A stretch of DNA of 64,000 nucleotides, taken from the NCBI GenBank assembly GCA_002730525.1, contig PCAK01000036.1, positions 98,507-162,506 on the forward strand, read 5' to 3'. The notes under the pieces are model-generated. The model was not told the DNA's origin, made no database searches, and saw only the letters and a list, made by a program, of their open reading frames with translations. Position 1 is the stretch's first letter, and the number at the start of each line of letters is the position of its first letter. This stretch comes from Acidobacteriota bacterium. Its GTDB lineage: Bacteria > Acidobacteriota > Vicinamibacteria > Vicinamibacterales > UBA823. Below, piece after piece: positions 54,855 to 62,543 of the stretch. The translations under genes and the position numbers were made by a program.

Positions 54855-57512
54855 TTGGCTTCCCGCACATCGAGTCCTGGCGTCACGCCCGCGATGCGGC
54901 AATACCTAGACGCCAAGCAGCAGTACGCCGACGCCCTGCTCTTCTTTCGCATGGGCGATTTCTACGAGATGTTCTACGAGGACGCCTTGACCGCGGCGCG
55001 CGCGCTCGAACTGACGCTGACGTCTCGTTCCAAGGACGGAGACGGCATTGGAATTCCGATGTGCGGCGTACCGTTTCACGCAGCGGACGGGTACATCGCT
55101 CGGTTGGTGAACAAGGGGTTTCGAGTCGCAATTTGTGACCAGGTCGAGGATGCGAAGAAGGCCAAGGGGCTCGTGCGACGTGAAGTCGTGCGCGTCGTCT
55201 CCCCAGGCACGCTCATCGACGCCGCGCATCTGGATGCGCGTCAGCCGGCTTTTCTGATGTCGCTGATGCCCCGATCCGTCGAGGGGTCGAACCGCAACGG
55301 CGAATCGTCGATGTTCGGTGTCGCGCTGCTGGACCTCTCCACCGGAGAGTTCCACGCTGCTGAGTTCGGCGGGCCGTCCGGCCGCCAAGACGTCCTCGAT
55401 GAGATCGCCGTGCTGCAGCCACGCGAAGTCGTCGTACCGGCCGACCTCGACGCCGAATCGAGCCTGCCCGATCTCGGTGAGATTCCGGTCACTCGAAGCG
55501 AGTCGTGGAGTTTCGACGTGGAGCGGGCGCGGGACACGCTCTGCACGCAGCTCGGAGTTCGGACCCTCGACGGCCTCGGTATGGAGAATCGGCCCGCGGC
55601 GACCGCGGCTGCCGGTGGCTTGATTCGATACCTGCAGGACACCCAGAAGCGCGATCTCACGCACGTCCGCGAGTTGCACTTCCGGGAGACCGCCCAGTAT
55701 CTCGTCATCGACCCCACGACGTTCCGACACCTCGAAATCGTCGAGGCGACCGACGGGAGTCGCGACGGGTCGCTTCTGGGAACGATCGACCGCACGGTGA
55801 CGGCGATGGGCGGGCGCCTGCTTCGGGCCTGGCTGGTGCGTCCCTTGCTGGCCCTCGAACGGATTCAGGGTCGCCTGGATGCTGTCGAGGAACTGGCCTT
55901 CCAGTCCGTGCCTCGGGCGAAGCTTCGAGACGCGTTGAAGCGTGTGGCGGATCTCGAGCGGCTCGTCGCGCGGGTCTCGCTCGGAACCGCCGGGCCACGC
56001 GATCTCACGGCACTTCAGCAATCCGCGGAAGTGATCCCTCGGCTCCGCACGATCCTGGCGGACCTGCGCGCGCCGCTCGTGCTGAGCCTCCTCGGCAAGC
56101 TCGACGATCTGGCGGACCTCAGGAGCGCCATCGAGACAACCATCGCCGACGACCCACCCGCGCTGGCGAGGGACGGCAAGTGCATCCGCCCAGGTGCGGA
56201 CGCGGAGTTGGACCAGCTGCGGTCGATCAGTCAGGGCGGGCGGCAGCAGATCGCCGAGATGGAGGCCGCGGAGCGATCGCGGACCGGCATCTCGACGTTG
56301 AAGATCGGATTCAATCGGGTCTTCGGGTACTACATCGAAGTCTCGAAGACGAATCTCGCGGCCGTCCCGGACGACTACCACCGGAAGCAGACCGTGGCGA
56401 ACGGCGAGCGATTCATCACACCCGCCCTCAAGGAGTACGAGGAGCGAGTGTTGGGTGCCGACGAACGGATCCAGGCGCGGGAGCTGATGTTGTTCGAGGA
56501 TCTCCGAAGCCGCGTCGCGGCGGAAGCTCCACGGATTCAGGACACAGCGCGCGCCCTCGCCGGCCTGGATACGCTAGCGGGCCTCGCCGAGACCGGCGTT
56601 GACCTCGACTACACGAAGCCGCAGTTGCACGACGGCGACGAGTTGGAGGCGACGGACGTCCGCCATCCTGTCGTCGAGCGTCACACCTCGGACAGCTTCG
56701 TGCCGAACGACGTACTGCTGAACGACTCGACCCACCAGTTGGTGATTCTCACGGGGCCGAACATGGGCGGCAAGTCGACCTATCTCCGGCAGACCGCGCT
56801 GCTGACGGTTCTGGCCCAGGCCGGGTCGTTCGTCCCGGCGAGTCAGGCCAAGCTCCCCATGGTCGACCGGGTCTTCGCTCGGGTCGGCGCCTCGGACAAC
56901 ATCGCCCGGGGGCACTCGACGTTCATGGTTGAAATGGAGGAGACGGCGCACATCCTCAATACCGCCACGTCGCGAAGCCTCGTCCTGCTCGACGAGATCG
57001 GTCGAGGCACGGCCACCTTCGACGGATTGAGCATCGCGTGGGCAGTCGCCGAGTACCTCGCGACGGACCCCGGACCACGGCCGCACACGTTGTTCGCGAC
57101 CCATTACCACGAGCTGACCGACCTGGCCGACGCGCTGCCAGGCGTCGTGAATTGTCACGTCGTCGCCCGGGAGTACCAGGACGATGTGGTCTTCCTCCGC
57201 AAGGTCGTCGCCGGCCGATCCGATCGCAGCTACGGCATCCAGGTCGGACGCCTGGCGGGTCTGCCGCCCAGCGTCATCCAGCGCGCCCGCGAGATCCTCG
57301 CCGGGCTCGAGCAGGACGAATTGTCTCGGAGCGGACGGCCGGCCTTGAATACCCGGCCCGACGCCGGGCAGGCGCAGCTGGGTTTGTTCCAGGCCGCCGG
57401 GCCCGACGATCAACTCACCCGCCGCCTGCGCGGTCTGGACGTCGACCGTCTGACGCCAATCGAAGCACTCGCCTGGCTGGCTGAAGCGAAGAAGGAGTTG
57501 CCCAGCGAGTAG
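54855..57512 (+). CDS. mutS: DNA mismatch repair protein MutS
   Basis: 885 residues from a TTG at 54855 (GAGAG upstream); the next ATG is at 54894. N-terminal mismatch-binding domain with the Phe-X-Glu motif in RMGDFYEMFYEDA, connector, core and clamp domains, and the C-terminal ATPase with TGPNMGGKSTYLRQ (about residue 634) and LLDEIGRGTATFDG. Recognises mismatches. The C-terminus past about residue 830 is a short Gln/Pro linker to a helix-turn-helix tail. Companion mutL is not in the window. Confidence 0.96.
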   Translation: MASRTSSPGVTPAMRQYLDAKQQYADALLFFRMGDFYEMFYEDALTAARALELTLTSRSKDGDGIGIPMCGVPFHAADGYIARLVNKGFRVAICDQVEDAKKAKGLVRREVVRVVSPGTLIDAAHLDARQPAFLMSLMPRSVEGSNRNGESSMFGVALLDLSTGEFHAAEFGGPSGRQDVLDEIAVLQPREVVVPADLDAESSLPDLGEIPVTRSESWSFDVERARDTLCTQLGVRTLDGLGMENRPAATAAAGGLIRYLQDTQKRDLTHVRELHFRETAQYLVIDPTTFRHLEIVEATDGSRDGSLLGTIDRTVTAMGGRLLRAWLVRPLLALERIQGRLDAVEELAFQSVPRAKLRDALKRVADLERLVARVSLGTAGPRDLTALQQSAEVIPRLRTILADLRAPLVLSLLGKLDDLADLRSAIETTIADDPPALARDGKCIRPGADAELDQLRSISQGGRQQIAEMEAAERSRTGISTLKIGFNRVFGYYIEVSKTNLAAVPDDYHRKQTVANGERFITPALKEYEERVLGADERIQARELMLFEDLRSRVAAEAPRIQDTARALAGLDTLAGLAETGVDLDYTKPQLHDGDELEATDVRHPVVERHTSDSFVPNDVLLNDSTHQLVILTGPNMGGKSTYLRQTALLTVLAQAGSFVPASQAKLPMVDRVFARVGASDNIARGHSTFMVEMEETAHILNTATSRSLVLLDEIGRGTATFDGLSIAWAVAEYLATDPGPRPHTLFATHYHELTDLADALPGVVNCHVVAREYQDDVVFLRKVVAGRSDRSYGIQVGRLAGLPPSVIQRAREILAGLEQDELSRSGRPALNTRPDAGQAQLGLFQAAGPDDQLTRRLRGLDVDRLTPIEALAWLAEAKKELPSE

Positions 57513-57578
57513 GTGCGTCCTGCCGCGGCGCCTGCGCTCCTCGCTGGGCCTGGGTCAGGACTGCTAGAATGTCGTCGA

Positions 57579-58646
57579 ATGTCGGAGAAGCGTCGTCTGC
57601 TCCACACACCAGTTGAACCGTTTACGATCGAGCCTCATGCGTCCGCCGATCAGGTGCTCGATCGGATGCGCGGGATCTCGTTCCAAGGGCGCAACCTGGC
57701 TACCGCCCATGACGTCTGGCGCAAGATGCTCGGCGACGATTGCGTCATTTTCCTCGGCGTCGCGGGCGCCCTGAGCGCCGGCGGCCTGCGGCTCGTGATC
57801 GCTCAGCTCATCACCCAGCGCTTCGTCGATTGCGTCGTGTCGACTGGTGCGAATCTGTACCACGACCTCCACGAGTGCCGCGGCCGGAGGCATTTCCAAG
57901 GGTCCCCGGCGGCCGATGATCGCGCACTGCAGGCCGCGCACATCGACCGGGTCTACGACACGTTCATGGATGAGGAGGAGTTCATCGAGAACGACAACTG
58001 GATCGCGGCCTTCGCGTCGACGCTCGACCCTCGCCCGTACACGAGCCGTGAACTCCTGTATCGATTGGGTGGGCATCTCTGGTCCGAGACTGGGCGCGAC
58101 GGTATCCTGACGGCCGCCTACCGGGCCAACGTCCCGATCTTCTGCCCGGCGATCGCCGATTCTTCGATCGGGATGGGGCTCTCACAGGCGCGCCAGGAGG
58201 CGTCCGGCGCCGGGCACGTTGATGTCATCGGCGACATCATCGAATCGGCGAACATCGTGATCCGGAAACGGCGCACGGCGTCGGTCGTGCTGGGCGGCGG
58301 AACGCCGAAGAACTTCATTAACCAGGCGAGCGTGCAGGCCGAGTTCTACAGTGCAGGCATTGGCGGCCACCAGTACGCGCTACAAATCGTCACCGATGTT
58401 CCCCACTTTGGCGGGGCGTCGGGTTCCACGCTGGACGAAGCTCAGAGCTGGGGCAAGGTCGCGGCCGGGGCGGACCAGGTCACCGTGAACGTCGACGCGA
58501 CGGTGGCGCTGCCCTTCTTGACGACCGCCCTGGCATCGACGAGCGCGGACATCTGTGCGGACCGGCGACGCGCGGCGTTCGACCTGAGCGGCCGCGAGAT
58601 CATCCTTGACGGGGAGGCGTTTCCGGACGGTCGCTTCGAGACGTGA
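57579..58646 (+). CDS. Deoxyhypusine-synthase-family protein (bacterial, probably polyamine enzyme)
   Basis: 355 residues from the ATG at 57579 (the frame upstream to 57513 is just mutS-downstream sequence). NAD-binding parts: VSTGANLYHDLHE, GIGGHQYALQIVTDVPHFGGASGS and DEAQSWGKV. The Lys in SWGK (Lys293) aligns with the catalytic lysine of eukaryotic deoxyhypusine synthase, which transfers an aminobutyl group from spermidine. Bacteria lack eIF5A, so a polyamine product (homospermidine-like) is more likely; plant homospermidine synthase evolved from this family. The 4-bp overlap with an agmatinase gene supports that. Confidence 0.8.
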   Translation: MSEKRRLLHTPVEPFTIEPHASADQVLDRMRGISFQGRNLATAHDVWRKMLGDDCVIFLGVAGALSAGGLRLVIAQLITQRFVDCVVSTGANLYHDLHECRGRRHFQGSPAADDRALQAAHIDRVYDTFMDEEEFIENDNWIAAFASTLDPRPYTSRELLYRLGGHLWSETGRDGILTAAYRANVPIFCPAIADSSIGMGLSQARQEASGAGHVDVIGDIIESANIVIRKRRTASVVLGGGTPKNFINQASVQAEFYSAGIGGHQYALQIVTDVPHFGGASGSTLDEAQSWGKVAAGADQVTVNVDATVALPFLTTALASTSADICADRRRAAFDLSGREIILDGEAFPDGRFET

Positions 58647-59533
58647 GCATGAGTTCCACGCCACGCTACGCGCACGGGGCCACGCGGCCCTTCGGCGATG
58701 TGGTCGGCGCGCCGTTCGACGACGCCGCCGCGGTGATCCTTCCCGCGCCGCTCGAGCGCACGACGTCGTACGTACAGGGAACGCGCCAGGGCCCCGCCGC
58801 CATCCTTCAGGCGTCTGCGCAGCTGGAACTCTGGGACGAAGAACTCGGCGTCGAGGTGCACAGCCGCGGGCTCTGTACTCTTCCGGAGATGGCGCTGCCC
58901 TTCGACGCGCTCGCCGATGCCCTGGCCGAGATTCAACGTGTGGCCGACGGCGTCGTTCGGGCGAACAAGTTCCTGGTTACACTCGGCGGCGAGCATTCGA
59001 TTACGCCGCCCCTCGTGGCGGCGACGGCCGCGCACCACGACGGGCTGTGCGTGCTCCAGATCGACGCGCATGCCGATCTTCGGGACGAGTATCTCGGCGA
59101 TCGCAACAGCCATGCGTGTGCGATTCGGCGAGCGCTCGACTATGCGCCCTGCACCCAGGTCGGCATCAGGAGTCTCTCGACCGAGGAGGCGGGGGTTGTC
59201 GAGTCGCTGCCGACGACGATCTTCTACGACACGAAGATGCGGGCGCACTCTACGTGGATGCACGACGTGGTGGAGACGTTGCACGAGAAGGTGTACATCA
59301 CGATCGATTGCGATGGACTGGATCCGGCGGTGATGCCGGCCGTGGGCACGCCCGAACCCGGCGGTCTCGGCTGGCGGGAGCTGCTGGCGCTCTTGAGATT
59401 GACGTTTCAGAAGCGCGAGGTCGTCGGGTGTGACGTGGTGGAGTTGTGCCCGGTCCCGGGACTCGTCCACCCCAACTTCCTCTGCGCGAAGCTTGTGTAC
59501 AAGCTGCTGACGTATCGACTGGCCGGCGGCTGA
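58643..59533 (+). CDS. speB: Agmatinase (ureohydrolase family)
   Basis: 296 residues from the GTG at 58643, which overlaps the previous stop (GTGA); an ATG at 58649 is also possible. Binuclear manganese ligands: GGEHS, DAHADLRDEY, NSHACA and DCDGLDP. It should cleave agmatine to putrescine and urea. The arginine decarboxylase that would supply agmatine is not in the window. Arginase or guanidinobutyrase are alternatives, but the coupling with a deoxyhypusine-synthase-like gene favours agmatinase. Confidence 0.85.
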   Translation: MSMSSTPRYAHGATRPFGDVVGAPFDDAAAVILPAPLERTTSYVQGTRQGPAAILQASAQLELWDEELGVEVHSRGLCTLPEMALPFDALADALAEIQRVADGVVRANKFLVTLGGEHSITPPLVAATAAHHDGLCVLQIDAHADLRDEYLGDRNSHACAIRRALDYAPCTQVGIRSLSTEEAGVVESLPTTIFYDTKMRAHSTWMHDVVETLHEKVYITIDCDGLDPAVMPAVGTPEPGGLGWRELLALLRLTFQKREVVGCDVVELCPVPGLVHPNFLCAKLVYKLLTYRLAGG

Positions 59534-59555
59534 GAGACGCCCGCCGGCCGCGCGA

Positions 59556-60329
59556 TCAGCTCGCCTCGGCGTCGGGCGTCTGCAGGTCGTCGAGTTCGGC
59601 CTGGGCCATCGGGCCGTAGATCGACTGCGGGAACTCGTCGACGATCCGTGCGAAGCTCTCCTCCGCCTGGACCGGTCGGCCGGCGCGCAGGTAGGCGCGG
59701 CCCAGGCGCATCAGGATGCCGTCCACCGGGACCTGTGCGTCAGGCAAGTTCAACGCCTCCTCGAACAGCGCGATCGCGGCATCCGCGTTCCCGCCGTTCA
59801 GGCTCGTCTCGGCCAGCCCGAGACGTGCCATCCGCCCGTAGATGTTGTCGCCCGCCAACGCGACGACCTCCGCATAGTAGGCTTCCGCCTCCTCACGTCG
59901 GCCGAGCGTCCCCAGCAGCGAAGCGGCGTGATAGCGCGCTGTGATGCCCGCGGGACTCTCCGGAAACGCCTCGGCCGCCAGTATGAATTTCTCCAACGCA
60001 GCCTCGGCTCGCCGCCCTTCCGATGTGAAGCTGCCAGGCTGGAACGCCGCAGCCGGCGGCGCGGCAGTGGGATCGGACGGATCGGGCGCGGGCGGCGGCG
60101 GGACGACCGGCGCGGACGCCGTGTTGAGGGCGTCCGCCAGCAGGTCCGTGCCGCGCAGGTCGGCCGACTGCTGGTAGCTGACATAGCCGCCGACGAGCAC
60201 CAGCGCAACGACCGCCAGAGCCGCCCAGATGAAGACCTCTCGCGATCGTGTCTCGAACACGTCGGCCACATCGGCGAGCCATGCCGCCAGCGCGTTCTCT
60301 TTCAGATGATGGCGTTCAGAACGTTTCAT
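59556..60329 (-). CDS. Membrane-anchored TPR protein (YfgM-like)
   Basis: 257 residues. Short cytoplasmic N-terminus, one membrane helix (IWAALAVVALVLVGGYVSY, about 33-51), a Pro/Ala-rich linker (75-95), then TPRs (AEAYYAEVVALAGDNIYGRMAR; ESFARIVDEFPQSIYGPMAQ). The layout matches YfgM/BepA-network periplasmic chaperone-like proteins. It lies 60 bp downstream of tRNA-Arg on the same strand and convergent with speB. Confidence 0.7.
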   Translation of the reverse strand: MKRSERHHLKENALAAWLADVADVFETRSREVFIWAALAVVALVLVGGYVSYQQSADLRGTDLLADALNTASAPVVPPPPAPDPSDPTAAPPAAAFQPGSFTSEGRRAEAALEKFILAAEAFPESPAGITARYHAASLLGTLGRREEAEAYYAEVVALAGDNIYGRMARLGLAETSLNGGNADAAIALFEEALNLPDAQVPVDGILMRLGRAYLRAGRPVQAEESFARIVDEFPQSIYGPMAQAELDDLQTPDAEAS

Positions 60330-60388
60330 CGCGTGACGGTCCCTTCGAAGACATCCAGTTGATTTCTAATTATACCGGAAGGAAATCG

Positions 60389-60465
60389 TGGCGCGCGTGC
60401 CCGGATTCGAACCGGGGGCCTACCGCTTAGGAGGCGGTTGCTCTATCCAGCTGAGCTACACGCGC
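60389..60465 (-). tRNA. tRNA-Arg (CCU anticodon)
   Basis: 77 bases including an encoded 3' CCA (60389-60391). The acceptor stem GCGCGTG pairs with CACGCGC, the D-arm is AGCTCAGCTGGATAGAGC, the anticodon loop is CTCCTAA (anticodon CCT, reading AGG) and the T-arm is CCCGGTTCGAATCCGGG. A TACACT -10-like box lies at 60483-60488 on the minus strand. Confidence 0.95.
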
Positions 60466-60571
60466 GTGAGGCGACCTCGCGTAGTGTAGCAGAGCCACGC
60501 AGGTCGCATGGTCGGCACCACGGCGAACCCATCGCCTAACGTTCCCGCGATCCGGGGCCGATACCGCCTTC

Positions 60572-60787
60572 GTGGTTTGGTTCTTCACCTCGGCCGAAAC
60601 GTACGTTCGCTGCGAGACGCGTTATGGACCTGACGGGCAGGGGTTCGAGCTCGTCATTTCGCGCTCCGACGGGGCAGAGACAGTGGAACGCTACGCGGAC
60701 CAGCAGGGCCTGACGGATCGCTGGACCCGCCTCGAGACCGACATGCATCGGGACGGCCGGGCCGGCCCGCGTCCCCGCGATCTCTAG
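60572..60787 (+). CDS. Small conserved protein of unknown function
   Basis: 71 residues from a GTG at 60572. VWFFTSAETYVRCETRYG then FELVISRSDGAETVERYADQQGL is recognisable as a small family seen in Acidobacteriota, with the pattern 'ETRYD...V...DG...ERF'. Function unknown. The stop TAG is shared with the apt stop in a CTAG palindrome (60784-60787). The gap after tRNA-Arg (60466-60571) holds no other gene. Confidence 0.55.
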   Translation: MVWFFTSAETYVRCETRYGPDGQGFELVISRSDGAETVERYADQQGLTDRWTRLETDMHRDGRAGPRPRDL

Positions 60788-61296
60788 TACCGCAGCACCG
60801 CTCGCACTTCCTCGCCGCTCAGTTTCTTCCGCCCGTTCAGTTCGACCAACTCGATCAGGAACGCCAAGCCGAGGATCTCCCCACCGGTCTGCTTCACCAG
60901 ATCGATCGTCGCGCGCGCGGTCCCGCCCGTCGCGAGCAGGTCGTCGACGATCAGGACCCGCTGCCCCAGCTCGATGGCGTCGGCGTGCATCTCGAGCACG
61001 TCGCTGCCGTACTCCAGGTCGTAGCTGACCTGAATCGTGTTGGCTGGCAGCTTGCCGGGCTTTCGCACCAGAACGAAACCGGCGTTCAAGCGATCCGCCA
61101 CGGCCGCCCCGAGGATGAATCCTCGACTCTCGATACCGACGACCACGTCGACGGCGTTCTCGTCATAGGGAGCGACCAGGTCGTCGAGTGCTTGCTGAAA
61201 ACCGCCTGGGTCCCTCAGGAGCGTCGTGACGTCGTAGAACAGAATGCCCGGCTTCGGAAAGTCCGGGACATGGCGTATCTTCGTCTTCAGATCCAT
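60784..61296 (-). CDS. apt: Adenine phosphoribosyltransferase
   Basis: 170 residues. Salvages adenine to AMP. PRPP motif VLIVDDLLATGGTARAT; FPKPGILFYDVTTLLRDP at the start and GIESRGFILGAAVADRL. Normal length. It overlaps acyP by 10 bp, suggesting one transcript. Confidence 0.95.
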   Translation of the reverse strand: MDLKTKIRHVPDFPKPGILFYDVTTLLRDPGGFQQALDDLVAPYDENAVDVVVGIESRGFILGAAVADRLNAGFVLVRKPGKLPANTIQVSYDLEYGSDVLEMHADAIELGQRVLIVDDLLATGGTARATIDLVKQTGGEILGLAFLIELVELNGRKKLSGEEVRAVLRY

Positions 61297-61577
61297 GCGT
61301 CTCCTGTTTCGATGCTGAATCCCGTCGCCACACCGGCTGGGACCCGCTCTTCCACCTCCACCGTGTCTACTCGGGCGCCCGGCGGGCCCTGTCGCAATCC
61401 GGCCTCGAGCCGCGTCACCGCATCGAGGTCGCCCTCGGCCATCACTTCGACGCTGCCGTCATCTCGATTGGACACATGGCCGTGGACGCCAGCCAGTCGA
61501 GCGGTGTCATCGGTGAAGAACCGAAAACCCACGCCCTGCACCTTGCCCCGGACGATGTAGCGTCGCGCCACCAGCAT
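61287..61577 (-). CDS. acyP: Acylphosphatase
   Basis: 96 residues from the ATG at 61577. Contains the active Arg in YIVRGKVQGVGFRFF and the active Asn in GHVSNRDDGSVEV, so it should hydrolyse acyl phosphates. The upstream frame to 61757 lies within the intergenic region and the divergent gene. Divergent from the uricase-like gene. Confidence 0.93.
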   Translation of the reverse strand: MLVARRYIVRGKVQGVGFRFFTDDTARLAGVHGHVSNRDDGSVEVMAEGDLDAVTRLEAGLRQGPPGARVDTVEVEERVPAGVATGFSIETGDAWI

Positions 61578-61606
61578 GAAGGTTCCTGGAAGCCAGCCGA
61601 ACGCTT

Positions 61607-61616
61607 GATTATAATC
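61607..61616. promoter_or_regulatory. Palindromic -10 box for divergent genes
   Basis: GATTATAATC is a 10-bp perfect palindrome, so TATAAT reads on both strands (61610-61615 plus, 61613-61608 minus). It lies between acyP (start 61577) and the uricase-like gene (start 61674). -35 elements on both sides are weak. A TAGAAT further along at 61649-61654 is a second plus-strand candidate. Confidence 0.45.
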
Positions 61617-61673
61617 GAGCGCTGCGGCCCACCACGAACCCCAGAGGTAGAATAACGAGGAACCCTGGTCGTC

Positions 61674-62468
61674 ATGTCCACCGGATCCCGCGAGCCCCAT
61701 CGTTTCGGCACATCCCCGATCCAGATCGTCAAGCTGATTGAACGGCCCGGCCGGCACGACCTCCGAGAGGTCGGCGTGACGGCGCGGTGCGAGTGGGCTG
61801 TGGATGCCGATTCAGAGGACCTGCCCCACGAGACGCTCGTCCGCACGGTGCATGCCATCGCCAAGGACCATCCGCTCGAACAGGTTGAAGAACTTGGGTT
61901 GTCGCTGAACGACTATTTGCTGATGGCTCATCCGGGCCTTGCCCGGTTCGACCTCGAGCTGCGCGAGTGTTCCTGGCGGCGGCTCGACGTCGGTGGTCAA
62001 GAGCAGCATCATGCGTTCGCTCGGGTCACCGGAGAAACACGGGTGGCTCGCGTGCTCGGCGCCCGCGACGGCACGAGCGTGGAGGCCGGGCTGGAGGACC
62101 TCAGGTTACTGCGGGCCGGGGGCGGCGAGTCGCCGTCCTCGCCGTTCGCCACCGACGTGGCCGCACGCTGGCGCTACGTTCGGCCGGACGTCTCCTTCGG
62201 GCTGGCGCTCCAGGGGGTGCGGCAACTGTTGCTGGAAACGTTCGTCGAGCATCCGACCGAGTCGCCCCCGGCCCTGTTGCAGGCGATGGCGGATGCTGTC
62301 CTCGAGAGCGTTGACGATGTGGCCTCGATCCAGCTTCGCCTCACCCTTCGGTGCCACGCGCCGGTCGATCTGTCGGCCATGGGCCTCACGAACGATCAGG
62401 GGATCGTCGCCCCGTTGGAGGGCCCGCTCGAAATCGTGGAAGCCGAGCGAACACGCCCCGATGCGTAG
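61674..62468 (+). CDS. Urate-oxidase-fold protein lacking the uricase active site
   Basis: 264 residues. It aligns from end to end with urate oxidase: VKLIERPGRHDLREVGV (start), RTVHAIAKDHP, HHAFARV, GLEDLRLLR, ATDVAARWRY and VDLSAMGL. But the catalytic Thr-Asp (usual TDTxKNTV) is His52-Glu53-Thr54 (HETLVRTV), the substrate Asn (usual PNKHH) is Arg226 (RCHA), and the substrate-binding segment carrying the conserved Phe and Arg, normally about 15-20 residues after LKTTGS, is reduced to GGESPSSP (150-157). So it probably cannot oxidise urate. It is divergent from acyP and 75 bp before a class V aminotransferase. Confidence 0.7.
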   Translation: MSTGSREPHRFGTSPIQIVKLIERPGRHDLREVGVTARCEWAVDADSEDLPHETLVRTVHAIAKDHPLEQVEELGLSLNDYLLMAHPGLARFDLELRECSWRRLDVGGQEQHHAFARVTGETRVARVLGARDGTSVEAGLEDLRLLRAGGGESPSSPFATDVAARWRYVRPDVSFGLALQGVRQLLLETFVEHPTESPPALLQAMADAVLESVDDVASIQLRLTLRCHAPVDLSAMGLTNDQGIVAPLEGPLEIVEAERTRPDA

Positions 62469-62543
62469 TCGATTCGGATACCGTACAATCCGAGCGTCGC
62501 CGTTCGATCGGCACAACTCTGGCATCCGAGGAACGAGGGCACG

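Noticed and set aside
54906..56381. 491-codon minus-strand frame opposite mutS
   Set aside because: Antisense shadow; MutS on the plus strand is complete.
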